Shown here: one piece after another, positions 1 through 9,329 of the stretch
Position numbering within the stretch: position 1 is the first letter of the stretch
Layout: every line of letters begins with the position of its first letter
Assembly (NCBI GenBank): GCA_020639075.1
Contig: JACKHI010000001.1
Coordinates: 3,162,001-3,226,000 of the forward strand
Length of the DNA stretch: 64,000 nt
From: Phycisphaerales bacterium
GTDB lineage: Bacteria > Planctomycetota > Phycisphaerae > UBA1845 > UTPLA1
Reading direction: 5' to 3'
Made by a program: the position numbers and the translations under genes
Notes under the pieces: model-generated
Seen by the model: the letters and a program-made list of their open reading frames with translations, nothing else
The model's database searches: none
What the model was told of the DNA's origin: nothing

Positions 1-891
1 CTGAGCGAGAGCGATCAACTGACCATCTGCCTGTGGGCGAGACTGCCGATCAACGCGAGTGCCGGAACGGACCTTCTGGGCTTCGAGCAGACGGGGTCGT
101 CAACACTGAGAATCGGTGTTCGAATGAACGACGGACTGAGAATATGGGCACAATTGCGAGACGGGAACAACGACGCCACGATCGTAGAAAGCCAGGCTGG
201 TTTCTTCGACGACCAATGGCATTTCATCGTACTGTCACGCGGGAATGACTCGATCAAGCTGTATGTCGACGGTGGCCTGGCAGACACGCAGGCCGACGCC
301 ACGACCGCCATCAACATGGCAGGACAGATGTCGATTCTCATCGGGGCGGAATACCATGTGGATCAGCAGTTAATCTCGCGAAACGAATTCAGCGGCGACA
401 TCGACGAGGTGATGTACTTCGACGAAGTTCTGACTGCAGACGACGTTGCATGCATGTTCGGAACGCCCCCGGCATCGGGCCAAACGGACTGCGATTCCAA
501 CGGTCAAATCGATGTCTTCGAGGTTTGTGACGGCGTCCATACCGACTGTAACGACAACGGCATCCCCGACTCGTGCGAACTCGCCAACAATGACTGCAAT
601 GCCAACATGGTGCCTGATGATTGCGAACCCGACCAGGACGACGACGGGGTCATCGACGACTGCGACAACTGCGTGGACTTTCGCAATCCGAATCAGACGG
701 ACATCGACGGGGACGGCTTCGGCGACGTTTGCGATAACTGTCCGAACATCCCCAATGTCGACCAAGCGGACATGAACGAAGACGGCGTCGGCGACATCTG
801 TCCATGCCCCGAGCGCGGCGACATGAACGACGACGGACTCGTGAACGCCGAAGACATCCAGTTGTTCGTGGCGAGAGTCCTGGGCTCTTGA
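1..891 (+). CDS. Secreted LamG / thrombospondin type 3 repeat / dockerin protein (5' partial)
   Basis: The frame is open from base 1 (LSESDQLTICLWARLP...), so the start lies left of the window; the ATG at 124 is internal. The first ~140 residues resemble a LamG/concanavalin-like jelly-roll (LTICLWARL, FDDQWHFIVLSR, KLYVDGGLADTQ, SGDIDEVMYFDEVLTADDV). A chain of Asp/Asn/Cys-rich calcium-binding repeats follows (DSNGQIDVFEVCDG, DCNDNGIPDSCE, DIDGDGFGDVCDNCP), typical of thrombospondin type 3 modules. The C-terminus, GDMNDDGLVNAEDIQLFVARVLGS, is a single dockerin-like EF-hand unit. Such proteins are usually exported, Ca-dependent surface or carbohydrate-associated proteins; ligand unknown. The neighbouring kinase is convergent, with a 28-bp gap between the two 3' ends. 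Confidence 0.85.
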   Translation: MSESDQLTICLWARLPINASAGTDLLGFEQTGSSTLRIGVRMNDGLRIWAQLRDGNNDATIVESQAGFFDDQWHFIVLSRGNDSIKLYVDGGLADTQADATTAINMAGQMSILIGAEYHVDQQLISRNEFSGDIDEVMYFDEVLTADDVACMFGTPPASGQTDCDSNGQIDVFEVCDGVHTDCNDNGIPDSCELANNDCNANMVPDDCEPDQDDDGVIDDCDNCVDFRNPNQTDIDGDGFGDVCDNCPNIPNVDQADMNEDGVGDICPCPERGDMNDDGLVNAEDIQLFVARVLGS

Positions 892-919
892 CGGCCGCGA
901 CGCAAAATGTCCACGTCTA

Positions 920-3160
920 TCAGGGGAGGGAGCGTGATCGGGCCGCTCCTTCCTTCAATTTTCCCTTCCATTCGTCGGTCGGCATGCTGTCGCGGTAGAC
1001 GCTCACCCAGTGATTCCGCCAGAATTCAGTATTGGTGCCGTGTTTATGCACTTCATTGTCTGTCGGGCGAGCATCAATCAGCTTCAGCGAGGAATCGAGC
1101 CTGAGTGTGCAACGACTCTTTCGCGCGGCACCGCCGATCTCGACGAATTCGTGGATACTAAGCTCGAACTCGATCTGTCCTTCGGCATTTCGTTCAAAGG
1201 TGATAAACGGGAAATGTGTGCCACAGGAAAACGGATCCATATCCGCCGATCGCGACTCCAGGGACGGATTCAGATTCTCAAGAGTGACCGGCATATTCAA
1301 GTATGCGTATGCAACAGGATTGCAGACTGGAATTGGCGGCAGGTCCTTGGCTGGCGAGAGCGGACACTGGCCGTCCATTGCGCCTGGTTTGAGAATGAAT
1401 ACAACGTTGACCATTTCGTGTGCGATGGCGGCAGTGTGGGAAACCTCGCCACGTGCGACCTCTTCGGGCACTTCATCGAGGACATCGTTCTGGCCCAACA
1501 CGACGATGCCTGGTTCACGTTCGCCAAAGAAATCGTCGACAATAAAGAAATCTCGCAGGTGACCGTAATGCAGGAACGACTGCAGCGGCGTCAGCCCGTC
1601 GATGTCAACGCGATAGATCGTCAGCCGGCTCGGGTCGGACAAGGTCGAAGCAGAGATCATGGCCAGCTGTTGCCCGGCAATACCGTCAACGTCAAACTCG
1701 CGGACACGCTTGGCGATCCAGGAATTCTCGTCGGGAGTGGTCAGCCCCGGCCACACAAACGCATCGAAGATGCCGGCAGTCCAGAGCGTCATACCGGTCG
1801 GCGCGATCGCCTGCACGACTTCGTTTTTTATTCCAAACGTCTTGGATGCCGTGACAACGACACATGGCCCCCAAACCGCATGCACAATCGCCGCCGACTT
1901 GGCAGGATGAGCCGGATCGTATCGTTTGAAAATACGCCAGTCCGTATGACCCTGGTATCGCACCTTAACGAGAGCATCGCGTTCGTTGTCGACCTTCACG
2001 TCGATGATCTCGGGCTCTCGACACAAGCGCCACACCGTTCCTGTGGCAACGATCAATGCGAGACTGAAGACCGCCACCCATCGAAGACGGCGACGACGCT
2101 TCTCGATCGAGGGCACTGGGCTTCCGGCCAAGAGCTCGTCGAGTGCAATCTCGGCCGTCTCGAGTCGATCGGATGGGCGCTTTGCCATCAAGCGCATGGC
2201 CAGACTCGCAAGATGCGGGTCGACGCATTTGTCCAGAATCCGCGGATGCGCCGGCTCGTCATTTTGAATTCGGTGAATCACGCCGGCGGCCGTGCTCGCG
2301 GCGAATGGCGATCGGCCGGTCAGCATTTCATAGAGGACGACGCCTGCTGAATAGAGATCCGTTCGCTGATCGATGTTCTCGTCGCCGCGCGCCTGTTCCG
2401 GGCTCATGTACTCGACAGTTCCCATGATCGATGCCGGCATTGTTATTCGAGTCTGGGCGGCGGCAGCCAGGGCCAGGCCGAAATCGGTGATCTTGATATG
2501 TAGCTGATTCCGATCGAGCATGATGTTGGCGGATTTGACGTCGCGATGGATCAGGCCCGCATTGTGAGCGTCGGCAAGGCCAATGAGGATCTGCCGGAAA
2601 AAATGCCGGACGGTCTCGGTCGGCAAGGCGCCGCGATTCGCAATGACCTGGGCAAGTGTGGGGCCGTCAATGAACTCCATAGCGATGAAAGGCACATCGG
2701 CGGCGGCGGCGGCGACGGAGTGTACCGCGACGATGTTGGCGTGTTTGAGGCTGGCTGCGGCGCGGGCTTCGCGGGAAAATCGTCGCATGGCGACTGGATC
2801 GTCGGCGTATTCAGGACGCAGAACCTTGAGCGCAATGGTTCGCCCCAACGCGGGATCCATCGCTTTGTAGACGATTCCCATTCCGCCCATGCCGACAAAT
2901 CCGATGACTTGAAATTCCCCGATTGTCTGCGGGATCACAATGCCGGGCGGCGCGATCCTCGCCTTCCCGAGTTCCGCGCACGGCGCGAGACAGAGCCGAA
3001 GATCGTCTGCCAGATCCGGATGGGCGGCCAGAAGTTCGGATTCGGACAGAGATGCACCGCAACGGCGCTGATCGTGATACTCATTCAGAATGCGACCTAT
3101 ACGAATGGCGCGAGATTCATCAGGCAAGTTTGCAGAGGATTCCGAGCTCATTCCAATCAC
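920..3160 (-). CDS. Transmembrane serine/threonine protein kinase with C-terminal extracytoplasmic domain
   Basis: 746-aa Hanks-type kinase. A ~80-residue N-terminal segment precedes the kinase domain (about 81-345). Visible motifs: glycine loop GFVGMGGMGIVY (87-98), catalytic Lys112 in ALKVL, Glu131, catalytic loop HRDVKSAN (205-212), DFG (226-228), and the activation-segment end MSPEQ. One hydrophobic segment after an RRRRLR stop-transfer cluster (about 361-377) anchors it. The ~370 residues beyond should be outside the membrane; they contain WD/FG-GAP-like short strands but I do not recognise a named domain. Planctomycetes have many such kinases; target unknown. ATG at 3160 fits; a second Met lies three codons in. 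Monocistronic; clpC lies upstream on the same strand behind a terminator. Confidence 0.93.
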   Translation of the reverse strand: MIGMSSESSANLPDESRAIRIGRILNEYHDQRRCGASLSESELLAAHPDLADDLRLCLAPCAELGKARIAPPGIVIPQTIGEFQVIGFVGMGGMGIVYKAMDPALGRTIALKVLRPEYADDPVAMRRFSREARAAASLKHANIVAVHSVAAAAADVPFIAMEFIDGPTLAQVIANRGALPTETVRHFFRQILIGLADAHNAGLIHRDVKSANIMLDRNQLHIKITDFGLALAAAAQTRITMPASIMGTVEYMSPEQARGDENIDQRTDLYSAGVVLYEMLTGRSPFAASTAAGVIHRIQNDEPAHPRILDKCVDPHLASLAMRLMAKRPSDRLETAEIALDELLAGSPVPSIEKRRRRLRWVAVFSLALIVATGTVWRLCREPEIIDVKVDNERDALVKVRYQGHTDWRIFKRYDPAHPAKSAAIVHAVWGPCVVVTASKTFGIKNEVVQAIAPTGMTLWTAGIFDAFVWPGLTTPDENSWIAKRVREFDVDGIAGQQLAMISASTLSDPSRLTIYRVDIDGLTPLQSFLHYGHLRDFFIVDDFFGEREPGIVVLGQNDVLDEVPEEVARGEVSHTAAIAHEMVNVVFILKPGAMDGQCPLSPAKDLPPIPVCNPVAYAYLNMPVTLENLNPSLESRSADMDPFSCGTHFPFITFERNAEGQIEFELSIHEFVEIGGAARKSRCTLRLDSSLKLIDARPTDNEVHKHGTNTEFWRNHWVSVYRDSMPTDEWKGKLKEGAARSRSLP

Positions 3161-3273
3161 AGCTCATGGCAACGACATGTCATCCTGGGCGGCACAGAGC
3201 GAACCCGAACCTCATGAGCTTAGCATATTGCCTGCGAGCGCGACAACAGACTGATCGTTGATGGCATGCGCAC

Positions 3274-3299
3274 AAAAAACCCGGCCATGACTGGCCGGG
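3274..3299 (-). terminator. Rho-independent terminator downstream of clpC
   Basis: Read on the minus strand, an 8-bp perfect stem CCCGGCCA/TGGCCGGG with a 4-base loop is followed by six T residues (the A-run at 3274-3279 on the plus strand). It lies between clpC and the kinase gene and should end clpC transcription. Confidence 0.85.
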
Positions 3300-3349
3300 C
3301 TCGGAATGTTGATGGTTGTCTTCGTGGCGAACGCACTTCGCGCGATCGG

Positions 3350-3408
3350 CACTGCTCACATAGCAGTGGCACCCAGGCATGCCGACCTTTGGGGTCGGCA
3401 TGGCACCC
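3350..3408. repeat. REP-E + REP-C palindrome pair behind clpC
   Basis: REP-E (3350-3374; CACTGCTCACATAGCAGTG then GCACCC) is directly followed by REP-C (3375-3408; GCATGCCGACC / GGTCGGCATGGCACCC). The pair ends 6 bp from the clpC stop codon, so both hairpins would be transcribed in the clpC 3' UTR, ahead of the terminator. Confidence 0.85.
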
Positions 3409-3414
3409 TTTCGA

Positions 3415-5943
3415 TTACGTCGCTTCGGCGTCGGTTGTGCCGGCGCCGGCGAGGGCCTTGTCGCCCGCGGGGGCGTCGAGGGCCTCGATGCCGAGGACGG
3501 TTCGACCGTCCTCGTGCTCGCGGGTGCCGATGATCAGCTTGCCCTTGCCTTCGAACTCGCCGCGGAGCAGGCCTTCGGAGATCTGGTCTTCGAGCATCTG
3601 CTCGATCGCGCGTCGCAGAGGCCGCGCGCCGAACTTCTCGTCGGTGCCCTTCTCCAGCAGCAGTTCCTTCGCGGAGTCCGTCACTTCCATCGTGTACCCC
3701 TTCTCGGCGAGCCGCTTGGCGACTTTGCCGAGTTCGAGTTCGACGATCTGGACGAGCTGCTCGTGGACCAGCTTGCGGAAGACGACGATCTCGTCGATTC
3801 GGTTGATGAACTCGGGACGGAAGTAATCCGTCAGTTCGTTCTTCAGGAGCTCGACCATGCGGCCGTAGCTGGCGTCTTCATCCCGCTTCTCGAAGCCGAA
3901 CGTCGTTCGGTTCGTGATCTTGTCGGCGCCGATGTTGCTCGTCATGATCAACACGACGTTGCGGAAATCGACGTGGCGACCGAACGAGTCGGTGAGCCGG
4001 CCTTCTTCCATGATCTGGAGGAGCATGTTGAAGACGTCGGGATGCGCCTTTTCGATTTCATCCAGCAACACGACGGCATACGGCCGGCGGCGGATGCGCT
4101 CGGTGAGCTGGCCGCCCTCTTCGTAACCGACGTATCCCGGAGGGGCGCCGACGAGGCGGCTGACGTTGTGCTTCTCCATGTACTCGGACATGTCGAGCGT
4201 GATGAGCGCGTCGTCCGAGCCGAACATGAAGTTGGCCAGCGTCTTGGCGAGCAGCGTCTTACCGACGCCCGACGGACCGATGAAGATGAAGCTGCCCATC
4301 GGCCGGTTCGGATCCTTCAGACCGCTGCGCGAGCGACGAACGCTGCGAGCGACGGCGCTGATGGCCTCGTCCTGGCTGATGACGCGCTTGTGGAGTTCGT
4401 TTTCGAGTTCGAGCAGTCGCTCGGCCTCTTCCTTCTCAAGCCGCGTAAGCGGAACGCCGGTCATGAGGCTGACGACTTCGGCGATGACTTCCTCGTCTAC
4501 GACGCCGTCGATCTCGCTGCGGCGATTCTGCCATTCGCGTTCGAGCTCATCGAGTTCGTCACGCATCTTCTGAGCCTTGTCGCGCAGATCGGCGGCGCGC
4601 TCGTAGTCGGCGTTGCGAACGGACTCGTCCTTCTCCATCGTGAGCCGCTTGATGTCGGCGTCGAGCTCCGTGAGCTTGGAGGGCTTGGTCATCGCCTTCA
4701 GGCGAACGCGGGCGCCGGCCTCGTCAAGGACGTCGATCGCCTTATCCGGCAGGACGCGCGACGGGACGTATCGCATCGACATATCGACGGCGGCGCCGAG
4801 CGCGCCGTCGGTGATCTGGACGCGATGGTGCGCCTCGTAGCGATCGCGCAGGCCTTTGAGGATCTGGATCGTCTGCTCGCGATTCGGCGGTTCGACGATG
4901 ATCTGCTGGAAGCGGCGTTCGAGCGCACCGTCCTTCTCGATGTACTTGCGATATTCGTCCAGCGTCGTGGCGCCGATGCACTGGATCTCACCGCGAGACA
5001 GGGCCGGCTTGAGGACGTTCGACGCATCGATCGCGCCCTCGGCGCCGCCGGCGCCGACGAGCGTGTGAAGTTCGTCGATGAACAGGATGATGTTCTTGGC
5101 GCGGCGGACTTCGTTCATGACCGCCTTGATGCGCTCTTCGAACTGGCCGCGGTACTTGGTGCCGGCGACCATCATGGCGAGGTCAAGCACGACGATGCGC
5201 TTGTCGGAGAGCAGTTCGGGGACTTCGTTGTCGACGATTTTCTGGGCGAGGCCTTCGACGATGGCGGTCTTGCCGACGCCGGCTTCGCCGAGGAGCACCG
5301 GATTGTTCTTGTAGCGGCGGCAGAGGACGACGAGGAGTCGCTCGATTTCGGAGGTTCGACCGATGACGGGATCGAGCTTGCCCTGCTTCGCCATTTCCGT
5401 GAGGTCTCGGCCGAAGGAGTCGAGTGCAGGCGTTCGGGACTTGCCGCCCTTGCGCTGTCCGGTCTCCGCACTTGCGCCGGGGGCTTCTTCCTCGCCCGAG
5501 CCTGCGCCGAGGAGGTTGAGGACTTCCTCGCGCACTTCTTCCAGCTTGATGCCGAGGTTCATGAGAACCTGAGCGGCAACGCCGTCCTGTTCGCGCAGGA
5601 GACCGAGGAGGAGGTGCTCGGTGCCGACGTAGTTATGATTGAGTTGTCGCGCTTCTTCGATCGCGTACTCGATGACTTTCTTGGCGCGGGGCGTCTGGGG
5701 GAGCTTACCCATCGTGACCATGTCGGGGCCGCTCTTGACGAGCTTTTCGACTTCGAGGCGGACCTTGCGGAGGTCCACTTCGAGGTTTTTCAGGACGTTG
5801 GCGCCGACGCCGCTGCCTTCCTTGACGAGACCCAGCAGGATGTGCTCGGTCCCGATGTATTCGTGGTTGAAGCGCTGCGCTTCCTGATTCGCCAGCGCCA
5901 TCACCTTTCTCGCTCGGTCCGTGAATCGCTCGAACATCGCCAT
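3415..5943 (-). CDS. clpC: ClpC-type AAA+ ATPase of the ClpCP protease
   Basis: 842 aa, normal ClpC length. Two Clp-N repeats occupy residues 1-145 (FTDRARKVMALANQEAQ; GTEHILLGL and GTEHLLLGLL). First AAA+ module: Walker A GEAGVGKT (219-226), IILFIDELHTLVGAGGAEGA, sensor and arginine-finger regions. A UvrB/C-like coiled M domain (about 415-450) follows. The second module has GPSGVGKT, MSEYMEKHNVSRLVGAPPGYVGYEEGGQL and VVLLDEIEKAHPDVFN. The C-terminal D2 small domain ends in a variable Ala/Gly-rich tail. The ATPase unfolds substrates for ClpP. No ctsR or mcsAB genes flank it and I saw no CIRCE or CtsR-like operator upstream. Its 1148-aa antisense open frame is a codon-bias shadow. Confidence 0.97.
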   Translation of the reverse strand: MAMFERFTDRARKVMALANQEAQRFNHEYIGTEHILLGLVKEGSGVGANVLKNLEVDLRKVRLEVEKLVKSGPDMVTMGKLPQTPRAKKVIEYAIEEARQLNHNYVGTEHLLLGLLREQDGVAAQVLMNLGIKLEEVREEVLNLLGAGSGEEEAPGASAETGQRKGGKSRTPALDSFGRDLTEMAKQGKLDPVIGRTSEIERLLVVLCRRYKNNPVLLGEAGVGKTAIVEGLAQKIVDNEVPELLSDKRIVVLDLAMMVAGTKYRGQFEERIKAVMNEVRRAKNIILFIDELHTLVGAGGAEGAIDASNVLKPALSRGEIQCIGATTLDEYRKYIEKDGALERRFQQIIVEPPNREQTIQILKGLRDRYEAHHRVQITDGALGAAVDMSMRYVPSRVLPDKAIDVLDEAGARVRLKAMTKPSKLTELDADIKRLTMEKDESVRNADYERAADLRDKAQKMRDELDELEREWQNRRSEIDGVVDEEVIAEVVSLMTGVPLTRLEKEEAERLLELENELHKRVISQDEAISAVARSVRRSRSGLKDPNRPMGSFIFIGPSGVGKTLLAKTLANFMFGSDDALITLDMSEYMEKHNVSRLVGAPPGYVGYEEGGQLTERIRRRPYAVVLLDEIEKAHPDVFNMLLQIMEEGRLTDSFGRHVDFRNVVLIMTSNIGADKITNRTTFGFEKRDEDASYGRMVELLKNELTDYFRPEFINRIDEIVVFRKLVHEQLVQIVELELGKVAKRLAEKGYTMEVTDSAKELLLEKGTDEKFGARPLRRAIEQMLEDQISEGLLRGEFEGKGKLIIGTREHEDGRTVLGIEALDAPAGDKALAGAGTTDAEAT

Positions 5944-6275
5944 GGGCCTTTCTTCTTCGGGCAGTCACCCGTTTGCCGGCTTTCGCCACTTTCCGCGCGC
6001 CCTGTTCCGTCAACGGGCCACGATTCCCCACACTCTATTTACGCCAGTCAGTTCATTTCCGGTCGAGGCAATTCCGGCGTGCGTAGTTTTCGCATTGCCC
6101 GAACGTCCCGAACAAACGCAACGACAGCGTACCGAATTCTAGTCCCCACGTTATGGGGCATCAAACGTGGGCACTCGTTACGACGTGCGCCACGGCTCAG
6201 AATCTATCGGTTGATCGCCCGCCCCAATGCAGACAACGCCGGTCGAAAGCGGCGTCAGATTTTCTGTGCGATATC
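5944..6275. other. Intergenic region upstream of clpC with one inverted repeat
   Basis: About 330 bp with no gene. An inverted repeat CCCACGTT (6145-6152) / AACGTGGG (6164-6171) lies between the 6276 gene and clpC. It lacks a T-run on either strand, so it may be a regulatory palindrome or weak terminator. Nothing else recognised; the clpC promoter presumably lies here. Confidence 0.4.
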
Positions 6276-6815
6276 TCACGGTTCGATGAAATCGGACGCT
6301 TGGCTGCGTTCCGTCGCCAGCGATTTCTCGGCGGCCGCGGCCCATTCACTGCTGGGCGCAATACTTAGGATCCTTCGGCGCAATCGGCGTGCCTCTGCGG
6401 GTTTGCCGCAGGCATCCAGAAGATCCGCCTCGGCCGCGAGGACATCGGGACGTTCGCCATCCAAGGCTGTGGCAGCTTCCAGCACGGCCAGAGCCGTGTC
6501 GAGATCATTTTCTGAGGCGTCGCGTTTCGCCTGCGAAAGAAGGGAATCGACCTCCGTCTGGATCGCGTCATGTCGTCGAGCGAGATGCACAAACAGCGTC
6601 TGGGCGGCCAACCAGTCCGCGATTCCCATCCCCAATGCGAGAAATGAGAGCCATCGCGGCACGGCGAGCGGCGCGATCCACTGCCCGGCGATCCAGATAT
6701 TGACGCCGACGGCGAAGAGGAGGGCCAGAGCGAGCCCCAGCCATTCACGTCGAATCGACACCAGGCCCGCGCCGGGGATCAGAAGATTCAACAACAGGCC
6801 GGCTGAACGAGACAT
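6276..6815 (-). CDS. Membrane protein with C-terminal TPR-like segment
   Basis: 179 aa. Two to three hydrophobic segments occupy the N-terminal ~85 residues (LLLNLLIPGAGLVSI; WLGLALALLFAVGVNIWIAG; WLSFLALGMGIADWLAA). The rest is a soluble alpha-helical part resembling one or two TPRs (AKRDASENDLDTALAVLEAATALDGERPDVLAAEADLL). The opening NLLIPGAGL is like the start of small Phycisphaerae membrane proteins of unknown function. Same strand as clpC and the 6945 gene, with gaps of 332 and 129 bp, so not a tight operon. Function unknown. Confidence 0.75.
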   Translation of the reverse strand: MSRSAGLLLNLLIPGAGLVSIRREWLGLALALLFAVGVNIWIAGQWIAPLAVPRWLSFLALGMGIADWLAAQTLFVHLARRHDAIQTEVDSLLSQAKRDASENDLDTALAVLEAATALDGERPDVLAAEADLLDACGKPAEARRLRRRILSIAPSSEWAAAAEKSLATERSQASDFIEP

Positions 6816-6944
6816 GGAATCATGAACGGAGCGCAGTGCGCATGATTACGGAGAAATCACGCTAATGACCGGAGATGGGCTATCAATTTTCCAACTCTCT
6901 CGATCCATCATGACGTCGTGCAACTTTGGATCGGCGCCCGATGA

Positions 6945-7334
6945 CTACCCCAGCGTGGATTGGTTCAGCTGCATCCATGCGAACAGCAAAACGGGGGCGG
7001 CCGACACAGCCAATGCGCCGAAGGCGAGCCCGAGCCAGGACATCCCCTGCTTGGTGTTTCGCTTCTGGCCGAGGCTGTTGAAACCGAGAAGTCCGGCCGT
7101 GACGCCGACGCCGAGAGTGACGGCCGTGCCTGCAAAGACCCCTAACTTGCGATATTTGCCCAGGCCCGCGCTCGGGTTGAAAATGATCGCCATCATATCC
7201 TGGTTAAAGCCCCTGAAGACGGCATAAGTCAGCGCGACCAGACAAAACAGGGCGAGCACGCCAAGTATCGCCGCAAACTGCGCCTGGGTTTCATGAAGCC
7301 GGAGATTGGGAAGTTTCATGATCTCAAACACCAT
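6945..7334 (-). CDS. Small integral membrane protein, unknown function
   Basis: 129 aa with three predicted hydrophobic helices (FAAILGVLALFCLVALTYAVF; VFAGTAVTLGVGVTAGLLGF; LGLAFGALAVSAAPVLLFAW). A polar loop with KYRKLG follows the first helix. No catalytic motif. Start is either the Met at 7334 or the Met at 7319 (MKLPNLRL); neither has a good ribosome site. Helix pattern and codon use support a real gene; function unknown. Confidence 0.72.
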   Translation of the reverse strand: MVFEIMKLPNLRLHETQAQFAAILGVLALFCLVALTYAVFRGFNQDMMAIIFNPSAGLGKYRKLGVFAGTAVTLGVGVTAGLLGFNSLGQKRNTKQGMSWLGLAFGALAVSAAPVLLFAWMQLNQSTLG

Positions 7335-7520
7335 ATTTCTAGAGTCAGGCGCGGGCGTTTTGACTGACCGCGCGATGGACGGACGCTCAACGATCCTCGG
7401 TTATGATAACTCCACACGCCCCGCACGACCAACGCCGACGCGGGGCTGTCGGGCCCGCGAAACGCCACTATCATCTGACCACGCCGCCGGGCCGAGGCCC
7501 GGCCAATGTGAGGTCGATGC

Positions 7521-7958
7521 ATGAGTGAAACCAACGTTGAAGCGAACGATTCCCGCACCCCGGCCATCCGCGTGATGATGATGCCGCGCGACACGAACGC
7601 ACATGGGACGATATTCGGCGGCGTCCTGCTCAGCTATGTCGACCAGGCCGGAGCAATCGAGGCCCGTAAGCTCGGCTGCGCCCGCGTTGTGACGGTCGCG
7701 ATGGACAGCGTTGAGTTCAAACACCCAGTTTTCGTCGGCGATGTGCTCAGTTTCTACGCCGAGGTGATCAAAGTGGGTCGGACGTCGGCGCGGATTCGGG
7801 TTTCCGTCGAGGCGGAGCGGTTCGAACCGCCCTGCGAACACGAGCCCGTGACTACAGCGGATCTCGTGTATGTCGCGATCGACGAGCATCGGAAGGCGAT
7901 ACCGTTCGCGGAGTGCCGGATTCGGGATGCGGCCGAGGCGGCGAAGAAGCGGAAGTAG
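7521..7958 (+). CDS. Hotdog-fold acyl-CoA thioesterase (YciA/BFIT-like)
   Basis: 145 aa, typical single-hotdog length. The signature MMMPRDTNAHGTIFGGVLLSYVDQAGAIEA carries the HGTIFGG turn and the acidic residue in the long helix, as in YciA-type acyl-CoA hydrolases. VTVAMDSVEFKHPVFVGDVLSFYAEV and GRTSARIRVSVEAE are the conserved strands. The expected reaction is hydrolysis of acyl-CoA to fatty acid and CoA in the cytoplasm. GAGGT about 8 bases before the ATG can serve as ribosome site. Stands alone; a palindrome array follows it. The Lys-rich tail is variable in the family. Confidence 0.92.
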   Translation: MSETNVEANDSRTPAIRVMMMPRDTNAHGTIFGGVLLSYVDQAGAIEARKLGCARVVTVAMDSVEFKHPVFVGDVLSFYAEVIKVGRTSARIRVSVEAERFEPPCEHEPVTTADLVYVAIDEHRKAIPFAECRIRDAAEAAKKRK

Positions 7959-8021
7959 GAGCTCGCGAGTTATCGGTCATTCAATTCCGCGTCATCGCGA
8001 TATATGGTTGCTGGCGGATCT

Positions 8022-8266
8022 GCCCCAGGGTTGCGCTTCGACCGCGTCGCGGACTGTGCTGACCCTGGGCTGTCTTGTGTCGCTCTTTCAGAGCTTTTCG
8101 GGTCGATGGACCGACGTACGATTCTGACAGCTACTCGACTCGACACTGCTTGAGAGCAGTAGCACGAGCTCTTGTCGGGTCGATGACCCGACCTACCCGA
8201 GTGCGCGATGTCGGGTCGATGGACCGACGTGCGTGGCTTTCGCGGCGAGGACGCCGCGGCTCTGAG
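8022..8266. repeat. Mixed palindrome array (TH core fragment, REP-E, three REP-A-like)
   Basis: This fills the 500-bp gap between the thioesterase and the next gene. 8022-8072 is the middle stem of the TH element (CCCAGGGTTGCGC ... TGACCCTGGG around CCGCG/CGCGG). Then come a REP-A variant (8098-8117), REP-E (8144-8166), a perfect REP-A (8174-8196), a second REP-A variant (8209-8231), and a CGGCGAGGACGCCGCGGCTC stem (8243-8266) that recurs near 52480. No gene seen. Confidence 0.8.
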
Positions 8267-8467
8267 ACTGTGGCGTGGTTTTGGGCTCGCCTTACACTCA
8301 GTCGAACATGTGTCGATCGATCTCGCCACGGCGCAGTTGTCGCATTCCGTTTCGCACGGGCGTCACTTTCCGTGTGTGCTTCGGGAATCGAGAAGACTAC
8401 TGGTACTCCTCGTTTACACTCGCGGCGCTGCGCGGATGCGCCGCCTTAACGATTGAAGATCTTTGAA

Positions 8468-9289
8468 ATGCCGACCGCCTTTCTCGCTCAGTTTGCCGCC
8501 GGATGTTTCCTCGCGATCGCGATATCCGACATTCATCGTTGCGGCTGGCGCTATCTTCGCCTCATGGCGATCGTGTCGATTGCGCTGGCGTTCGTCGGGT
8601 TGATGATTTTCGTCAGCGGCGCGGGACTCATCGTCGGATCACTTGTTCGACCCGCACCGATCGTTCTGGCGTGCGGTTTGTTGCCGGCCTTCGTCTGGTT
8701 GTTTGTGAATGCGGCGCAGCAGGAGCGGGTGACGAATGCGCAGCGAGTGTGGGCCGGGCTGGCGGGTGTGACGTGTTTGGTTGCAGCGATTCTGCTGGCG
8801 ACGGGGCCCGACACGTTGTTGGGCGGCGCGAGAGAGGGCGTCGTTGCGGTTGGCGGGATTGCGATGGCGGCGCCGATTGTGAATACGATACTTGGCGCCC
8901 TGCTGCTGGGCGTATTGACGTCCGCGATGCTGCTGGGGCATCGGTATCTGACGGACACGAACATGGCGATCGCGCCGTTGCGGCGGCTGACGATCATTTA
9001 TCTCGTCGTGTTCGGCGTGCGCGCGTTGTGGTCGATCGGCAATTCGTTGCCGGTGTGGTTGACGGACTATCGACCGCACGAGAGCCCGATGTTTTTCCAG
9101 ATCGTGTTGATCGCGCGGCTGGGTGTTGGGCTGGCGGCGGCGGCGGTGTTTGCGTACATGGTGTGGGACTGCGTGAAGCGGCGCGCGACGCAGTCGGCGA
9201 CGGCGATGTTCTACCTGTCGATGGTGCTCGTGTTTATCGGGGAGTTGGCGGGTCAGTTTCTGATGCGGACGGAAGGGTTGGCGGTTTAG
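8468..9289 (+). CDS. Polytopic membrane protein, unknown function
   Basis: About 273 aa with roughly eight hydrophobic segments from residue 5 to the end (FLAQFAAGCFLAIAISD; LMAIVSIALAFVGLMIFVSG; VWAGLAGVTCLVAAILLATG; TILGALLLGVLTSAMLLGHRYLTDTNMAIAPL; ARLGVGLAAAAVFAYMVWDC). HRYLTDTNMAIAPL resembles a motif in DMSO-reductase-anchor (DmsC/NrfD)-like membrane subunits, but no partner oxidoreductase gene is adjacent, so the link is weak. The ATG at 8468 is preferred to the upstream TTG at 8453. The palindrome array lies upstream. Confidence 0.72.
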   Translation: MPTAFLAQFAAGCFLAIAISDIHRCGWRYLRLMAIVSIALAFVGLMIFVSGAGLIVGSLVRPAPIVLACGLLPAFVWLFVNAAQQERVTNAQRVWAGLAGVTCLVAAILLATGPDTLLGGAREGVVAVGGIAMAAPIVNTILGALLLGVLTSAMLLGHRYLTDTNMAIAPLRRLTIIYLVVFGVRALWSIGNSLPVWLTDYRPHESPMFFQIVLIARLGVGLAAAAVFAYMVWDCVKRRATQSATAMFYLSMVLVFIGELAGQFLMRTEGLAV

Positions 9290-9329
9290 ATCGCGGTCCG
9301 AATTACCGCCCGCATGATGCGGCCAGGCG

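Noticed and set aside
3379..6825. 1148-aa open frame on the plus strand
   Set aside because: It is antisense to clpC for most of its length and follows its codon bias; the ClpC reading has every expected motif.
8022..8266. CRISPR array
   Set aside because: Repeats are of several families, vary in spacing, and are self-palindromic with no uniform spacers; no cas genes.
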